64,000 nucleotides of DNA from JANXLS01 sp035308565 (lineage in GTDB: Bacteria > Planctomycetota > SZUA-567 > H5-PLA8), in NCBI GenBank assembly GCA_035308565.1, contig DATGGK010000229.1:74274-138273 (forward strand), read 5' to 3'. Position numbers and translations under genes: made by a program. Below the pieces are notes generated by a model. That model was given only the letters and a program-made list of their open reading frames with translations. It had not been told where the DNA came from and searched no databases. Positions 1 through 7,492 of the stretch are shown one piece after another; position 1 is the stretch's first letter, and every line of letters begins with the position of its first letter.

Positions 1-129
1 GTGATCAAGCGTCTGAAAAGCGGCGATATCGATTTTTTCACGGTCGATTTATTGATTCAAATGCTGGAGCGCGCTGGAAAGGTGGTGACGGTTGTGGTAT
101 CGAACAGAAAGCGCGTGCGCGCGGTGTGA
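1..129 (+). CDS. HigA-like XRE-family HTH protein, C-terminal end (5' truncated)
   Basis: The open frame enters from the left window edge and ends with TGA after 42 codons. The visible residues (a GDIDFF stretch, an amphipathic LLIQMLERAG helix and a basic VVSNRKRVRAV tail) resemble the C-terminal end of HTH_37/HigA2-type antitoxins, where the last helix packs on the helix-turn-helix core. Such proteins usually repress their own toxin-antitoxin operon; the toxin gene would lie upstream, outside the window. The DNA-binding helices are not visible, so the family call rests on the tail only. Confidence 0.5.
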   Translation: MIKRLKSGDIDFFTVDLLIQMLERAGKVVTVVVSNRKRVRAV

Positions 130-159
130 GATGCTAAGAATACCGTCGATTGACGCATT

Positions 160-765
160 ATGAGCGACGAATTCGTCCAATACATCATCTTCGGTCCGGA
201 TTTTGACGCCATGGTCGCGCCAGTGAAGCCTGACGATGGCGCGTATTTCTTAAATGCGATTCTTCCAACGCTACGGCCACTTTCGGACGAAGAGTACATG
301 TTCGGATTTGCGCTCATTCCGCACACCGCTGCGCGCTACAGCTATCTGCTCCATAAAAATAGCGTCTTTTGGTGCAGCGAATGGGATCCCGGGCTATTGG
401 TGGTGCGCTTTTCGCCTGATGGTGCGATGGCCGCGACCGCGCTTCGTTCGCCAACTCCAAATTTTGGCGGTCGCGAACCGACTGAAGCGGATCTCCGCGA
501 CTACGACGAGGATGCGCCAGATCATCAGTACAATCTCGTCTTTAACGCATGGGACGCGCTGTTTGATGACGAATACCGCAAGTGGCAAGGTTTCAAGTCC
601 GCGGACGAGCAGACGGTAAAAATCTACGACGACGCGATAGCGCACGTCGGCAAGATCGAACAACGGCTGTCCGCGCTGGAAGCGGAGGGCAAACTTGCGG
701 GGTGGTCTGAGGATTGCAAACGCAACATAGCCAAATGGGCTGGCGATGGGATCCGTGTTCGATAG
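160..765 (+). CDS. Hypothetical protein, 201 aa
   Basis: I do not recognise this protein. It is a soluble, acidic protein of 201 residues without signal peptide or membrane segment, rich in aromatic and acidic residues in the first two thirds and ending in a predicted charged helical tail (about residues 150-201). It starts 30 bases after the HigA-like gene and could be co-transcribed with it, but no clear SD precedes the ATG. Codon use matches a real gene of the region. Confidence 0.7.
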   Translation: MSDEFVQYIIFGPDFDAMVAPVKPDDGAYFLNAILPTLRPLSDEEYMFGFALIPHTAARYSYLLHKNSVFWCSEWDPGLLVVRFSPDGAMAATALRSPTPNFGGREPTEADLRDYDEDAPDHQYNLVFNAWDALFDDEYRKWQGFKSADEQTVKIYDDAIAHVGKIEQRLSALEAEGKLAGWSEDCKRNIAKWAGDGIRVR

Positions 766-780
766 CAGGATGGAGGCTGA

Positions 781-836
781 GAATTTCTGCTCCCCACTCC
801 CCGCTCCCTAGTCCCTACTCCCTACTCCCCACTTCC
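781..836 (+). repeat. Degenerate heptad array (CTCCCTA/CTCCCCA type)
   Basis: Seven-base units such as ACTCCCT and ACTCCCC are repeated about eight times and end one base before the stop codon of the minus-strand PQQ-like gene. This is one of several heptad arrays in the window. Confidence 0.8.
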
Positions 837-837
837 C

Positions 838-2073
838 CTACCGCCCCAACACCACCACATTCCCCTGATCGTTCCGCAAATAAATCCGCCCGTGCGCGTA
901 CGTCGGCGTCGTCCAGCACACTTTTTCCAGCACCTGCCGGCGCGAAAGCTCCGTGTATTTCGACGGATCGATTTTGACGCTCAGCAGCAGACCGCGTTCG
1001 TTCAGCACCAGCAGCGTTTTACCGACCGCCATCGTCGTGCCGTAACCGATGTTGGGCTGCGACCAGTTTTCCTTGCCGGTCGCTTCGTTGAGCGAAACCA
1101 AACTGTTGGTCGATTGTTCCTGCTCACCATCGATGCCATAAATCGCGCCGTCTTGAAACACGCTGTTGTTCATCAGATTGCGCATCTCTTTGACGCCCCA
1201 AAGGCGCGTGAGTTTCTGGCCGTCGAACGCGAGCATGTCCGAACTGATCGTGTTGCTGATGAAGATGCGCTTGCCTTTGTCGAAGATGTAGGGCGTGGTC
1301 GCATTCATGTCGAAAAGCGCTTTGAACGGGTAGCGCGTGATTTCCGCGCCGTCGGTGTCGGAGAGAATCGAGAAGCCTTTCCCGTCAAGCGCCGCGACGA
1401 ATTTCTTGCCGTCGAGTTTGAACGCCGGTGACGTGGCGTAGCCGGCGGGAATGTACGCGGTCTTCGAAGTCCAGAGCACCTTCCCGGATTCAATGTCGAG
1501 CGCGCAGGTTTTGCCGCCGTTAAAAAGCACGCTTGTGCCGTCGATGTACGCGGAACTCGCGAAGCCCCATTCAGGCAGTTTGATTTTGAAAATGTCGAGC
1601 AGATTGGCTTTCCAGACGAGCGTAAATTGGTCGTCTATTTTGTTGACGTCATAGTGATCCAAAAGGCAGTGGATTTGGCCATCTTTGCTCAACGTAATGA
1701 TTTTGTTGACGAAGACCGTCGGTGAGGCGTTCGGCCCGCCGGTATGGAGATGCGCCATGAGCTTGGCGTCGTAGGAGTATTTCCGAAGTTCTTTGCCTGT
1801 TGCCGCATCAAAGCAATACACGGTTTCCTTGCCCGCGCCGTCGTGACCCATCGTGTAGGCATGGCCGTTGGCGACGGTGATCGACGAGTAGCCCAGTCCA
1901 ACTTTCGCCGTCCAAGCAACTTTCCACTTGTTCAAATCTGGTTCGAATTGGCCGTCGTCTGGCGCGATGTTGTCGCCGTTGGGGCCCAGCCAATGCGGCC
2001 AATCCGCAGCGCGCGCTTCTATAATGGTCGCGAAAAAAATCGCCGCTAGAATTACTCGAAAGAGATTTATCAT
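838..2073 (-). CDS. Exported PQQ-like beta-propeller protein
   Basis: A 411-residue protein with a signal peptide (hydrophobic core about residues 4-20, AxA-like site before ADW). The mature N-terminus DWPHWLGPNGDN is the hallmark of the planctomycete PQQ-like/BamB-like propellers, which start with a DWPQWRGPxRDG motif. Repeated blade signatures follow (for example AFDGQKLTRLWGV and LNEATGKENWSQ), each an inner strand with the conserved Trp followed by a Gly turn. No catalytic PQQ-dehydrogenase residues were recognised, so it is more likely a structural or binding propeller of the periplasm than an enzyme. It stands alone on the minus strand, flanked by repeats on both sides. Confidence 0.85.
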   Translation of the reverse strand: MINLFRVILAAIFFATIIEARAADWPHWLGPNGDNIAPDDGQFEPDLNKWKVAWTAKVGLGYSSITVANGHAYTMGHDGAGKETVYCFDAATGKELRKYSYDAKLMAHLHTGGPNASPTVFVNKIITLSKDGQIHCLLDHYDVNKIDDQFTLVWKANLLDIFKIKLPEWGFASSAYIDGTSVLFNGGKTCALDIESGKVLWTSKTAYIPAGYATSPAFKLDGKKFVAALDGKGFSILSDTDGAEITRYPFKALFDMNATTPYIFDKGKRIFISNTISSDMLAFDGQKLTRLWGVKEMRNLMNNSVFQDGAIYGIDGEQEQSTNSLVSLNEATGKENWSQPNIGYGTTMAVGKTLLVLNERGLLLSVKIDPSKYTELSRRQVLEKVCWTTPTYAHGRIYLRNDQGNVVVLGR

Positions 2074-2147
2074 TTTGCGCTCGGCAGGTTAAAGACGGTC
2101 GCAAACCGTATCGGATCGCCCGAAACACGTCAAGCGCGTACGTTGGA

Positions 2148-2287
2148 ATGGGTGGCCCACCCCAGCGGGGTGGGTGCCGCAGGCACAAGAAGCTTTCCCC
2201 ATGACTCACACATTAGTAATGAGCGTGAGGTTCAGGAGTGGCTTCTTGTCGCTTCGCGACCCACCCCGCTGGGGTGGGCCACCCAAT
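2148..2287. repeat. Long imperfect inverted repeat (cruciform-forming element)
   Basis: The left arm (about 2149-2192) and right arm (about 2241-2287) share 26 perfectly complementary bases beginning GGGTGGCCCACCCC, then a mismatched segment, then a further complementary block ending ACAAGAAGC. The loop holds a second small hairpin (CTCAC...GTGAG around ATTAGTAAT). It lies in the divergent gap between the PQQ-like gene and the AtoE-like gene and would form a very stable RNA or DNA hairpin. Confidence 0.9.
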
Positions 2288-2342
2288 ACTCATCGCTCAT
2301 CGCTTTGCATTCAGCACTTTCGTTTAGCACTCAGGACTCTTG
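2288..2342 (+). repeat. TCATCGCTCATCGCTTTGCA / CACTCAGGACTC word repeat
   Basis: A word-like repeat (CTCATCGCTCATCGC, then GCATTCAGCACT and GCACTCAGGACTC) that stops four bases before the ATG of the AtoE-like gene. Copies occur at 11968-12012 and 18979-19012. Confidence 0.75.
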
Positions 2343-2346
2343 CCCC

Positions 2347-3711
2347 ATGCTCGAACGCATCGGCCTCCGCTTCGAATCCTTCGTCCGGCGCTTTATGCCG
2401 GACCCGTTCGTGCTCGCGATTGCGCTGACGTTGCTGACGTTCGTGCTCGCGCGCTGCCTCACTGGCCACGGCTTCGTCGAACTCTTCGACTTCTGGCTGA
2501 ACGGCTCGCCGGATCCCGACGCGGTGGGGAAAGGCGGATTCTGGTCGCTGCTCGATTTCGCCATGCAGATGGTCTTGATCGTCGTCACCGGCGAAGCGGT
2601 CGCGCGCGCGCCGCTGGTTCAGCGCGGATTGGTGGCGCTGGCGAGCATTCCGCGCACGGCGTTTTCCGCGGCGGCGTTCGTCTCGTTCGTGGCGATGAGC
2701 GTCGGCTGGTTTCATTGGGGATTGGGCTTGATCGTCGCGGCGCGGCTGGCGTGCGAAGTTGCGGCGCAAATGAAAACGCGCGGAGTGAAATTGCATTACC
2801 CGCTGATCGGCGCGGCGGCGTACACGGCGCTGCTGATCTGGCACGCGGGATTGTCCGGCAGTGCGCCGCTGAAGGTCAACGAGTCCGGACATTTTTTCGT
2901 GAAGCTGATCGGCGTCGTCGGCCTGCGCCAAACGGTCCTGACGCCGATGAACCTGATTGCGTGCGGATTGCTCTTGCTGCTTGTGCCGCTGATCGTCGCG
3001 GGCATGACGCCGCCGCCCGAACGCAGCGTCGAAGCGTCCGACGAATTGCTGGCCGCACGCAATGTCGAACGCTACGCGCCGGACAGATCGACGCTCGCGG
3101 GGCGGATCGATGCGGCGTGGTTCTGGTCGTGGGCGATTGCGCTCGCGGGCGTGGTGGTGCTGGCCGTTTTTTTCGCGCACAAAGGTTTCGATCTGAATCT
3201 CAACATCGTGAATTTCGCAATGCTGATTGTGGGCATGGCGCTGCACGGTTCGCCGGTGGCCTACATGAAAGCCGCGGCGCAGAGCATGAAAGGCGTGACG
3301 GGCATCGTGGTCCAATTCCCGTTTTACGGCGGCATCATGGGTGTGATGATGGGTTCGCATCTCAACGAGCAGATTGCGGGCGTCTTCGTGCAACTGGCGA
3401 GCGCGAAGACGCTGCCGTTTTTCACGTACCTCAGCAGCGTGATTTCGAAACTCTTCATTCCCAGCGGCGGCGGCGAATGGGCCGTCGAAGGCCTGGTGAT
3501 GATGAAAGCCGCGAAGACGCTCAACGCCGACGTGGGCAAGACGGTCATGGCCGTCGCCTACGGCAACATGGTCGGCAACATGTTCCAGCCCTTCTGGGCG
3601 CTGCCGCTGCTGGGGATCATGGGCTTGAAGGCGAAGGAGATCATGGGGTACTGCCTGGTGATTTTTTGTGTGGCGTGCCCGGTGTTGGGGGGGATACTGC
3701 TGTTGTTTTGA
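2347..3711 (+). CDS. Short-chain fatty acid transporter family protein (AtoE/TIGR00366-like)
   Basis: A 454-residue polytopic membrane protein. The sequence MLERIGLRFESFVRRFMPDP at the start and the repeated amphipathic-hydrophobic layout are typical of the SCFA_trans/AtoE family, thought to carry short-chain fatty acids such as acetoacetate or butyrate across the inner membrane. Conserved features include the glycine-rich FYGGIMGVM segment near residue 338, the SGGGEWAVEG motif near residue 376 and the GNMVGNMFQPFWALPLLG segment near the C-terminus. An upstream in-frame extension is rejected because it would translate the cruciform repeat; the chosen ATG directly follows a word repeat. No ketone-body genes are adjacent. 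An acyl-CoA dehydrogenase and an acyl-CoA synthetase lie 40-48 kb away, so substrate is unknown. Confidence 0.88.
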   Translation: MLERIGLRFESFVRRFMPDPFVLAIALTLLTFVLARCLTGHGFVELFDFWLNGSPDPDAVGKGGFWSLLDFAMQMVLIVVTGEAVARAPLVQRGLVALASIPRTAFSAAAFVSFVAMSVGWFHWGLGLIVAARLACEVAAQMKTRGVKLHYPLIGAAAYTALLIWHAGLSGSAPLKVNESGHFFVKLIGVVGLRQTVLTPMNLIACGLLLLLVPLIVAGMTPPPERSVEASDELLAARNVERYAPDRSTLAGRIDAAWFWSWAIALAGVVVLAVFFAHKGFDLNLNIVNFAMLIVGMALHGSPVAYMKAAAQSMKGVTGIVVQFPFYGGIMGVMMGSHLNEQIAGVFVQLASAKTLPFFTYLSSVISKLFIPSGGGEWAVEGLVMMKAAKTLNADVGKTVMAVAYGNMVGNMFQPFWALPLLGIMGLKAKEIMGYCLVIFCVACPVLGGILLLF

Positions 3712-3754
3712 AGTCGCGGATTCAAATGCCATTTTTCAATGCGAGATTTTGAAT

Positions 3755-3782
3755 TTGATCCCACGAACCCCTGCACTATCCT
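3755..3782 (+). promoter_or_regulatory. Possible sigma-70-type promoter
   Basis: TTGATC and TATCCT hexamers are separated by 16 bases, about 40 bases before the SD-bearing start of the ATL-like gene. Each hexamer matches four of six consensus positions. Confidence 0.3.
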
Positions 3783-3820
3783 GTGGATGGAATTTACTAA
3801 AACCAAATAGGGGAATTGAT

Positions 3821-4189
3821 ATGACGACTAATGAGCGCGCGACGCAAATCTGGTCAATCCTTGCACTCGCTGCGCGCAACAGACAAGTGTTGACCTACGC
3901 TATGGTCGCGAAGCTGACAGGCGTCGCGGCTGTCGGACTTGGGCAATGTTTGGAACCAATTCAATCCTATTGTCTGCTGCGAAACCTCGCACCGCTCACA
4001 ATTCTAGTTGTCGGTAAGAATTCAGGAATGCCCGGAGTCGGATTTATTGCTGCGCAAGATATACCGCGAACGCAGCAAGAAGTATTTTCGTACGATTGGA
4101 TCGCACATGGTTGTCCTACGCCAATTGAATTCGAGCACGCTGTGAAAGAGCGTCCGTCAAATGGAATGATTCAGGTGCCTGAGGAATAG
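3821..4189 (+). CDS. Small protein with alkyltransferase-like (ATL) winged-helix features
   Basis: The protein has 122 residues. The ATG is preceded by an AGGGGAATTGAT SD region, and the upstream in-frame extension overlaps the end of the preceding gene region and is not used. The central part, with LTYAMVAKLTG, then VGLGQCLEPIQSYC, then LAPLTILVVGKNSGMPGVGF, has the layout of small proteins related to the DNA-binding domain of O6-alkylguanine transferases: a Tyr-containing helix, a helix carrying the G..L motif, and a strand with a PLT.LVV pattern. The catalytic PCHR motif is absent, so it is not a methyltransferase. It may bind DNA or be part of a defence module; there is no neighbour to confirm either. 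Confidence 0.55.
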   Translation: MTTNERATQIWSILALAARNRQVLTYAMVAKLTGVAAVGLGQCLEPIQSYCLLRNLAPLTILVVGKNSGMPGVGFIAAQDIPRTQQEVFSYDWIAHGCPTPIEFEHAVKERPSNGMIQVPEE

Positions 4190-4197
4190 CCACTGTG

Positions 4198-4866
4198 TCC
4201 GGCGTTGCCCTGAAAGGGCCAAACATACCAGCCCAGGGCAACGCCCTGGGTTTCATCGCCCTCCATATTGAGAAAGCCCTGAAAGGGCGAAACAAATCGG
4301 TCAATCCCACACGTACTTTTCGTCGTATTCGATTTCATATTTTTTAAACAACAAGAGCAGTTCGTCTTGAAATGTAGATTCGCGATGATGCGCCTTTTGG
4401 TCTCGAATGTATACGCGCACATTGTCCACGGCCGACTGACCAATCGAAAATGCGCCGTAGCCATTTTGCCAGAAGAAATTACGAGGAGCGCCGCAATCGG
4501 ATTTCGCCCACTTCGATGAGCTCTGTTTTAACTCCTTAACCACCTGAGCTAACGCGCGGTTTTTCGACAGATTAAAGAGCAGGTGAACGTGATCGGCAGT
4601 GCCTCCGATCTGGACCGGTGGCGAGTCAAGTTGTTTGAGAATTCCGGTCATGTAGCCATGCAATTTGTTCTCAAATCGAGGCAATATCAGCCCCTCGCGA
4701 TTTTTTGTGCTGAAAACCAAATGGACCAGCAATTTCGATAATGACTGACCCATTTTCCTTGCCCTCCATATATCGCCCCTTCAGGGCGAAGATTCTCTAT
4801 TCGCGATTCAGACCCAGGGCGTTGCCCTGGGCTGGTATGTTTGGCCCTTTCAGGGCAAAGCCCATT
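4198..4866. mobile_element. REPtron: RAYT transposase gene bracketed by inverted REP elements
   Basis: Left unit (about 4200-4295) and right unit (about 4753-4865) carry the same blocks in opposite orientation: CCCTGAAAGGGC(C/G)AAAC, CCCAGGGCAACGCCCTGGG, and CCCTCCATAT. Each block is itself palindromic. Together they flank a single IS200-like transposase gene. This is the arrangement known for REP-associated tyrosine transposases, which move or maintain REP units. Related but diverged REP units lie at 25272, 34116, 44348 and 52057. Confidence 0.85.
4301..4753 (-). CDS. IS200-like / REP-associated tyrosine transposase
   Basis: The protein has 150 residues, the usual size for single-domain Y1 HUH transposases. 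It starts MGQSLSKLLVHLVFSTKNRE, like many IS200-type TnpA proteins. It carries the metal-binding HUH motif as DHVHLLF (about residues 54-60) and ends with the typical Y1 region: VRVYIRDQKAHHRESTFQDE and a final IEYDEKYVWD. The likely nucleophile is the Tyr of RVYIRDQ. The gene sits exactly between two inverted REP units, so its role is presumably REP mobilisation or maintenance rather than an autonomous insertion sequence. It is intact. Confidence 0.92.
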   Translation of the reverse strand: MGQSLSKLLVHLVFSTKNREGLILPRFENKLHGYMTGILKQLDSPPVQIGGTADHVHLLFNLSKNRALAQVVKELKQSSSKWAKSDCGAPRNFFWQNGYGAFSIGQSAVDNVRVYIRDQKAHHRESTFQDELLLLFKKYEIEYDEKYVWD

Positions 4867-4907
4867 GTTCGCGGATTATTAGATTTTTACCGAATGTTTC
4901 AAAACAA

Positions 4908-5040
4908 TTACATGCTGGGGGCGACAATTTTCACCACCGCCTTCGCTCCTTCATCAACAACACCAAAAAAAAACGGCGCCCCAATCAAGCTCGTCGTCAC
5001 CGCATCAGCGAGAATTGCCACGAGCGCTGCATCGTAATCC
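4908..5040 (-). pseudogene. Possible gene remnant (C-terminal fragment)
   Basis: On the minus strand an open stretch of about 43 codons reads as a plausible hydrophobic protein tail (ADAVTTSLIGAPFFFGVVDE and on to a stop at 4908). It has no ATG or SD, and its left end is cut by the AATTTTG repeat. A run of nine A residues (plus strand) lies inside it. The rest of this 308-base gap is REP and AATTTTG repeat. It may be the last piece of a decayed gene or chance. Confidence 0.25.
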
Positions 5041-5060
5041 TTGAATTTTGAATTTTGAAT
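5041..5060 (+). repeat. AATTTTG word array
   Basis: Tandem AATTTTG units end at the stop codon of the M28 peptidase gene. Larger copies occur at 12594, 18385, 22322 and 63618. Confidence 0.8.
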
Positions 5061-5061
5061 T

Positions 5062-6987
5062 CTACTGCCCCCTCGCCTTCCTCGCCCCCAGTTTCACTTT
5101 CACCGACAACATCTCCTCCCCGCGCTTCACTTTTAATTCAATCTCATCGCCCGGCGAATACTCGGTCAGCGACATGTTGAGGTCCATTGCGTTCGCCAAT
5201 TTTTGATCGTTGAGCGCGGTGATCACGTCGCCTTTCTTGATACCCGCGGCGTCGGCGGGGCCGCCTTGCGTCACCTCGCCGACCGGGAAGCCGGCGGATT
5301 TTTTCGCCGCTTCTTGATCGGCGCCGACGCCCATGTAGCAGCCGTGGCCGGCTTGCGTGAAGACGGGGCGATCGGGGCGGCTGGCCAGATCGAGCAGGAC
5401 TTTCGCGGCAAGCTGCGCGGTTTCAGCGGCGACCGGCGCGTTGATTTTGTCCCACGTGTCGGTCGGGCGGTGGTAGTCGGCGTGCGTGCCCGTGTAGAAG
5501 AAAAGCACCGGAATATTTTTGTGGAAGAAACTCGCGTGGTCGCTCGGCCCATCGCCGGCGCTGCCGAGGTGAACGATCAGTTTCGAACCTTCGGCGTCCT
5601 TTTGAACAAGCTCCTTAAACATCTTGCTGCTGCCCATGCCGGAGACGGTCACCGCGCCGTCGCTCGATCGGCCGATCATGTCGAGGTTGATCATCGTCGA
5701 AATCGTGTTGAGCGGCATCTTGGGATGTTCCGTGTAATACGCCGAACCGAGCAAGCCCTTTTCTTCGCCGGAAAACGCCATGAATATCACCGTGCGCTTG
5801 GGGCGCTCGTTGTCTTTAAGCGATGCGACGTATTGCGCGATCTCCAACATGCCGGAAGTCCCGCTGGCGTTGTCGTCGGCGCCGGGATGCATTTTTCCCG
5901 CGCCATCTTTACCGGCCAACGAACCGAAGTAGCCCATGCCGACGTGGTCGCAGTGCGCGCCGACGATCACGCATTCGTTCTTCAATTTTTCGTCGGAACC
6001 TTCGAGCCTCGCGATAACGTTGTCGGTGAGTTTGCGTTCGACGTCGATGTCTGAAACTGCCGCGACCGTGACCGTCGGAATCGCGCAGGAATGATTGCTC
6101 ATGTCTTTGTTGATCGCCGCCTGCAAGTCGGCGATTTTTTTGTCGGCGGAAGCGAGAATTCTGTCGGCGGCGGCGCGCGTGATTTGAATCACCGGGATGT
6201 CGAATTCGCCGACGATGTTCGTTAACGGCCGGCCGAGCGTGTCGCCGCCTTCTTGTGGTGCGGGCGGCCCGCCTGCACCGCGCCCCTGGCCGGGCGCGCC
6301 GGCGGGGCCGGTAACGATCATCACGCCCGCGGCTTTACGAGTCGCGCAATTCAAGACCTTCGAGGGAATATCCGCGTGCCGCGTGGTGTTGCCTTTGCCG
6401 AACTGCGGCGGCTCGTAGCGCAGAATGAGCGCCCACTTTCCCGCAAGATCGATGCCCGCGAAATCGTCGTAGTTGTTGTACTCCGGCGCGATGATGCCGT
6501 AGCCGGCGAACGCAACGCCTGCGTCGGCTTTGGCCGGTTTGTAACCCGCGGGAATCGGACGAAATTGCTTCTGCATCTCCATGATGTAATGGGTGTCGCC
6601 GACCGAAATCCGCATGGAATTATTTTTGCCGAAGTTTTTGAAAACAGTGATTGGGAATTCCTGAATGTAGCCCGTCTTTCCGTCTTTCGCATCGCCAAAC
6701 GGTTCCAATCCATAGCGCTTGAATTCGTCCGCGACGTACTGCGCGGCTTTGAGCTGATCCGGGCTGCCCGCCTCGCGCCCATGCAATTCCGGCGACGAAA
6801 GATACTGAATGTGCCCAAGCAATTCGCCCTTGTCGATCTGCGGATTGGTCGAAGGGCGGATGGGCGTGGCCGTGGGATTGGTGAGCGGTGCGTCGGCGGC
6901 TGGTTTGACTTCGCTGGGCTCGGCGGCGAGGAGAAGAGAAGCGGCGAGAGCAAGAATCGGGGCAACGATGTAAAAATGTTTTTTCAT
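5062..6987 (-). CDS. Secreted M28-family aminopeptidase with PA and PDZ domains
   Basis: A 641-residue exported zinc peptidase. The start at MKKHFYIVAPIL gives a clean signal peptide ending LLLAAEPSE; an upstream ATG would add an unlikely leader. A protease-associated (PA) domain spans about residues 150-320 and contains a glycine/proline-rich insertion. The M28 core follows with metal ligands in VGAHCDHVGMG (about 342), GADDNASG (367), SGEEKG (405), NLDMIGR (438) and HADYHRPTDT (503). A C-terminal PDZ domain (about 552-641) carries KKGDVITALN. The enzyme probably trims peptides in the periplasm or outside the cell. HisE follows upstream on the same strand but is functionally unrelated. Confidence 0.92.
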   Translation of the reverse strand: MKKHFYIVAPILALAASLLLAAEPSEVKPAADAPLTNPTATPIRPSTNPQIDKGELLGHIQYLSSPELHGREAGSPDQLKAAQYVADEFKRYGLEPFGDAKDGKTGYIQEFPITVFKNFGKNNSMRISVGDTHYIMEMQKQFRPIPAGYKPAKADAGVAFAGYGIIAPEYNNYDDFAGIDLAGKWALILRYEPPQFGKGNTTRHADIPSKVLNCATRKAAGVMIVTGPAGAPGQGRGAGGPPAPQEGGDTLGRPLTNIVGEFDIPVIQITRAAADRILASADKKIADLQAAINKDMSNHSCAIPTVTVAAVSDIDVERKLTDNVIARLEGSDEKLKNECVIVGAHCDHVGMGYFGSLAGKDGAGKMHPGADDNASGTSGMLEIAQYVASLKDNERPKRTVIFMAFSGEEKGLLGSAYYTEHPKMPLNTISTMINLDMIGRSSDGAVTVSGMGSSKMFKELVQKDAEGSKLIVHLGSAGDGPSDHASFFHKNIPVLFFYTGTHADYHRPTDTWDKINAPVAAETAQLAAKVLLDLASRPDRPVFTQAGHGCYMGVGADQEAAKKSAGFPVGEVTQGGPADAAGIKKGDVITALNDQKLANAMDLNMSLTEYSPGDEIELKVKRGEEMLSVKVKLGARKARGQ

Positions 6988-7053
6988 GAAGTGTTCCAAT
7001 TTGAAATGTTCAACTCTCATCGTAGACGATTCTGCAGGAATTTTAATGCAGCG

Positions 7054-7395
7054 CTACTTTTTTCTCCCCGCCTTCTCATCCAGCCCCGAAATCCCATGCC
7101 GCCGCCCAAATTCCGCTTCCACCGCCGCGAACGTCACGTCCTTCGCGGCCATCAGCACCATCGTGTGAAAAAATAAATCGCAGACTTCCTTGATGAACTG
7201 ATCGCTCGATTGTTCGCGCGCGGCTTTGATCGTTTCGCCGGATTCCTCGGCGACTTTGCAGCAGATCGCGTCCGGCCCTTTGCGCAGCAGTTGCGCGACG
7301 TAGGACTTTTCGGGCATCGTCTGTTTGCGCGCTTCGATGGTTTGAAAAACCGACGCGAAAATCGCGCCGGGAGGGACAAATGATTCCGTAGGCAT
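7054..7395 (-). CDS. hisE: Phosphoribosyl-ATP pyrophosphatase
   Basis: HisE hydrolyses phosphoribosyl-ATP to phosphoribosyl-AMP, the second step of histidine synthesis, in the cytoplasm. The protein has 113 residues, slightly longer than usual because of a short N-terminal extension. The conserved MazG-like helices are visible: SYVAQLLRKGPDAICCKVAEE (about residues 31-51, acidic Mg-binding EE), then ESGETIKAA and EVCDLFFHTMVLMA with the catalytic E..D spacing. No other his genes are in the window, so the histidine pathway is dispersed here. Confidence 0.92.
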   Translation of the reverse strand: MPTESFVPPGAIFASVFQTIEARKQTMPEKSYVAQLLRKGPDAICCKVAEESGETIKAAREQSSDQFIKEVCDLFFHTMVLMAAKDVTFAAVEAEFGRRHGISGLDEKAGRKK

Positions 7396-7440
7396 AAGCG
7401 GCTCCGAGTTGCAAGTTTCATCGACGTAAATCGCCAGATT

Positions 7441-7482
7441 CGGCCTATCAGTCCTATTAGGTCCTATAGGGCCTATGAGTCC
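7441..7482 (+). repeat. CCTAT word repeat
   Basis: Units such as GGCCTAT, GTCCTAT and GGTCCTAT are repeated five times in the gap between hisE and the phosphohexose mutase gene. Similar arrays lie at 17709-17746, 27077-27121 and 62344-62405. Confidence 0.8.
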
Positions 7483-7492
7483 GCCGCCAATC

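Noticed and set aside
2311..3732. A 473-codon open frame antisense to the AtoE-like gene
   Set aside because: Rich in Arg, His and Gln with no motif. It mirrors a high-GC coding strand, whereas the plus-strand frame has clear membrane segments and family motifs.
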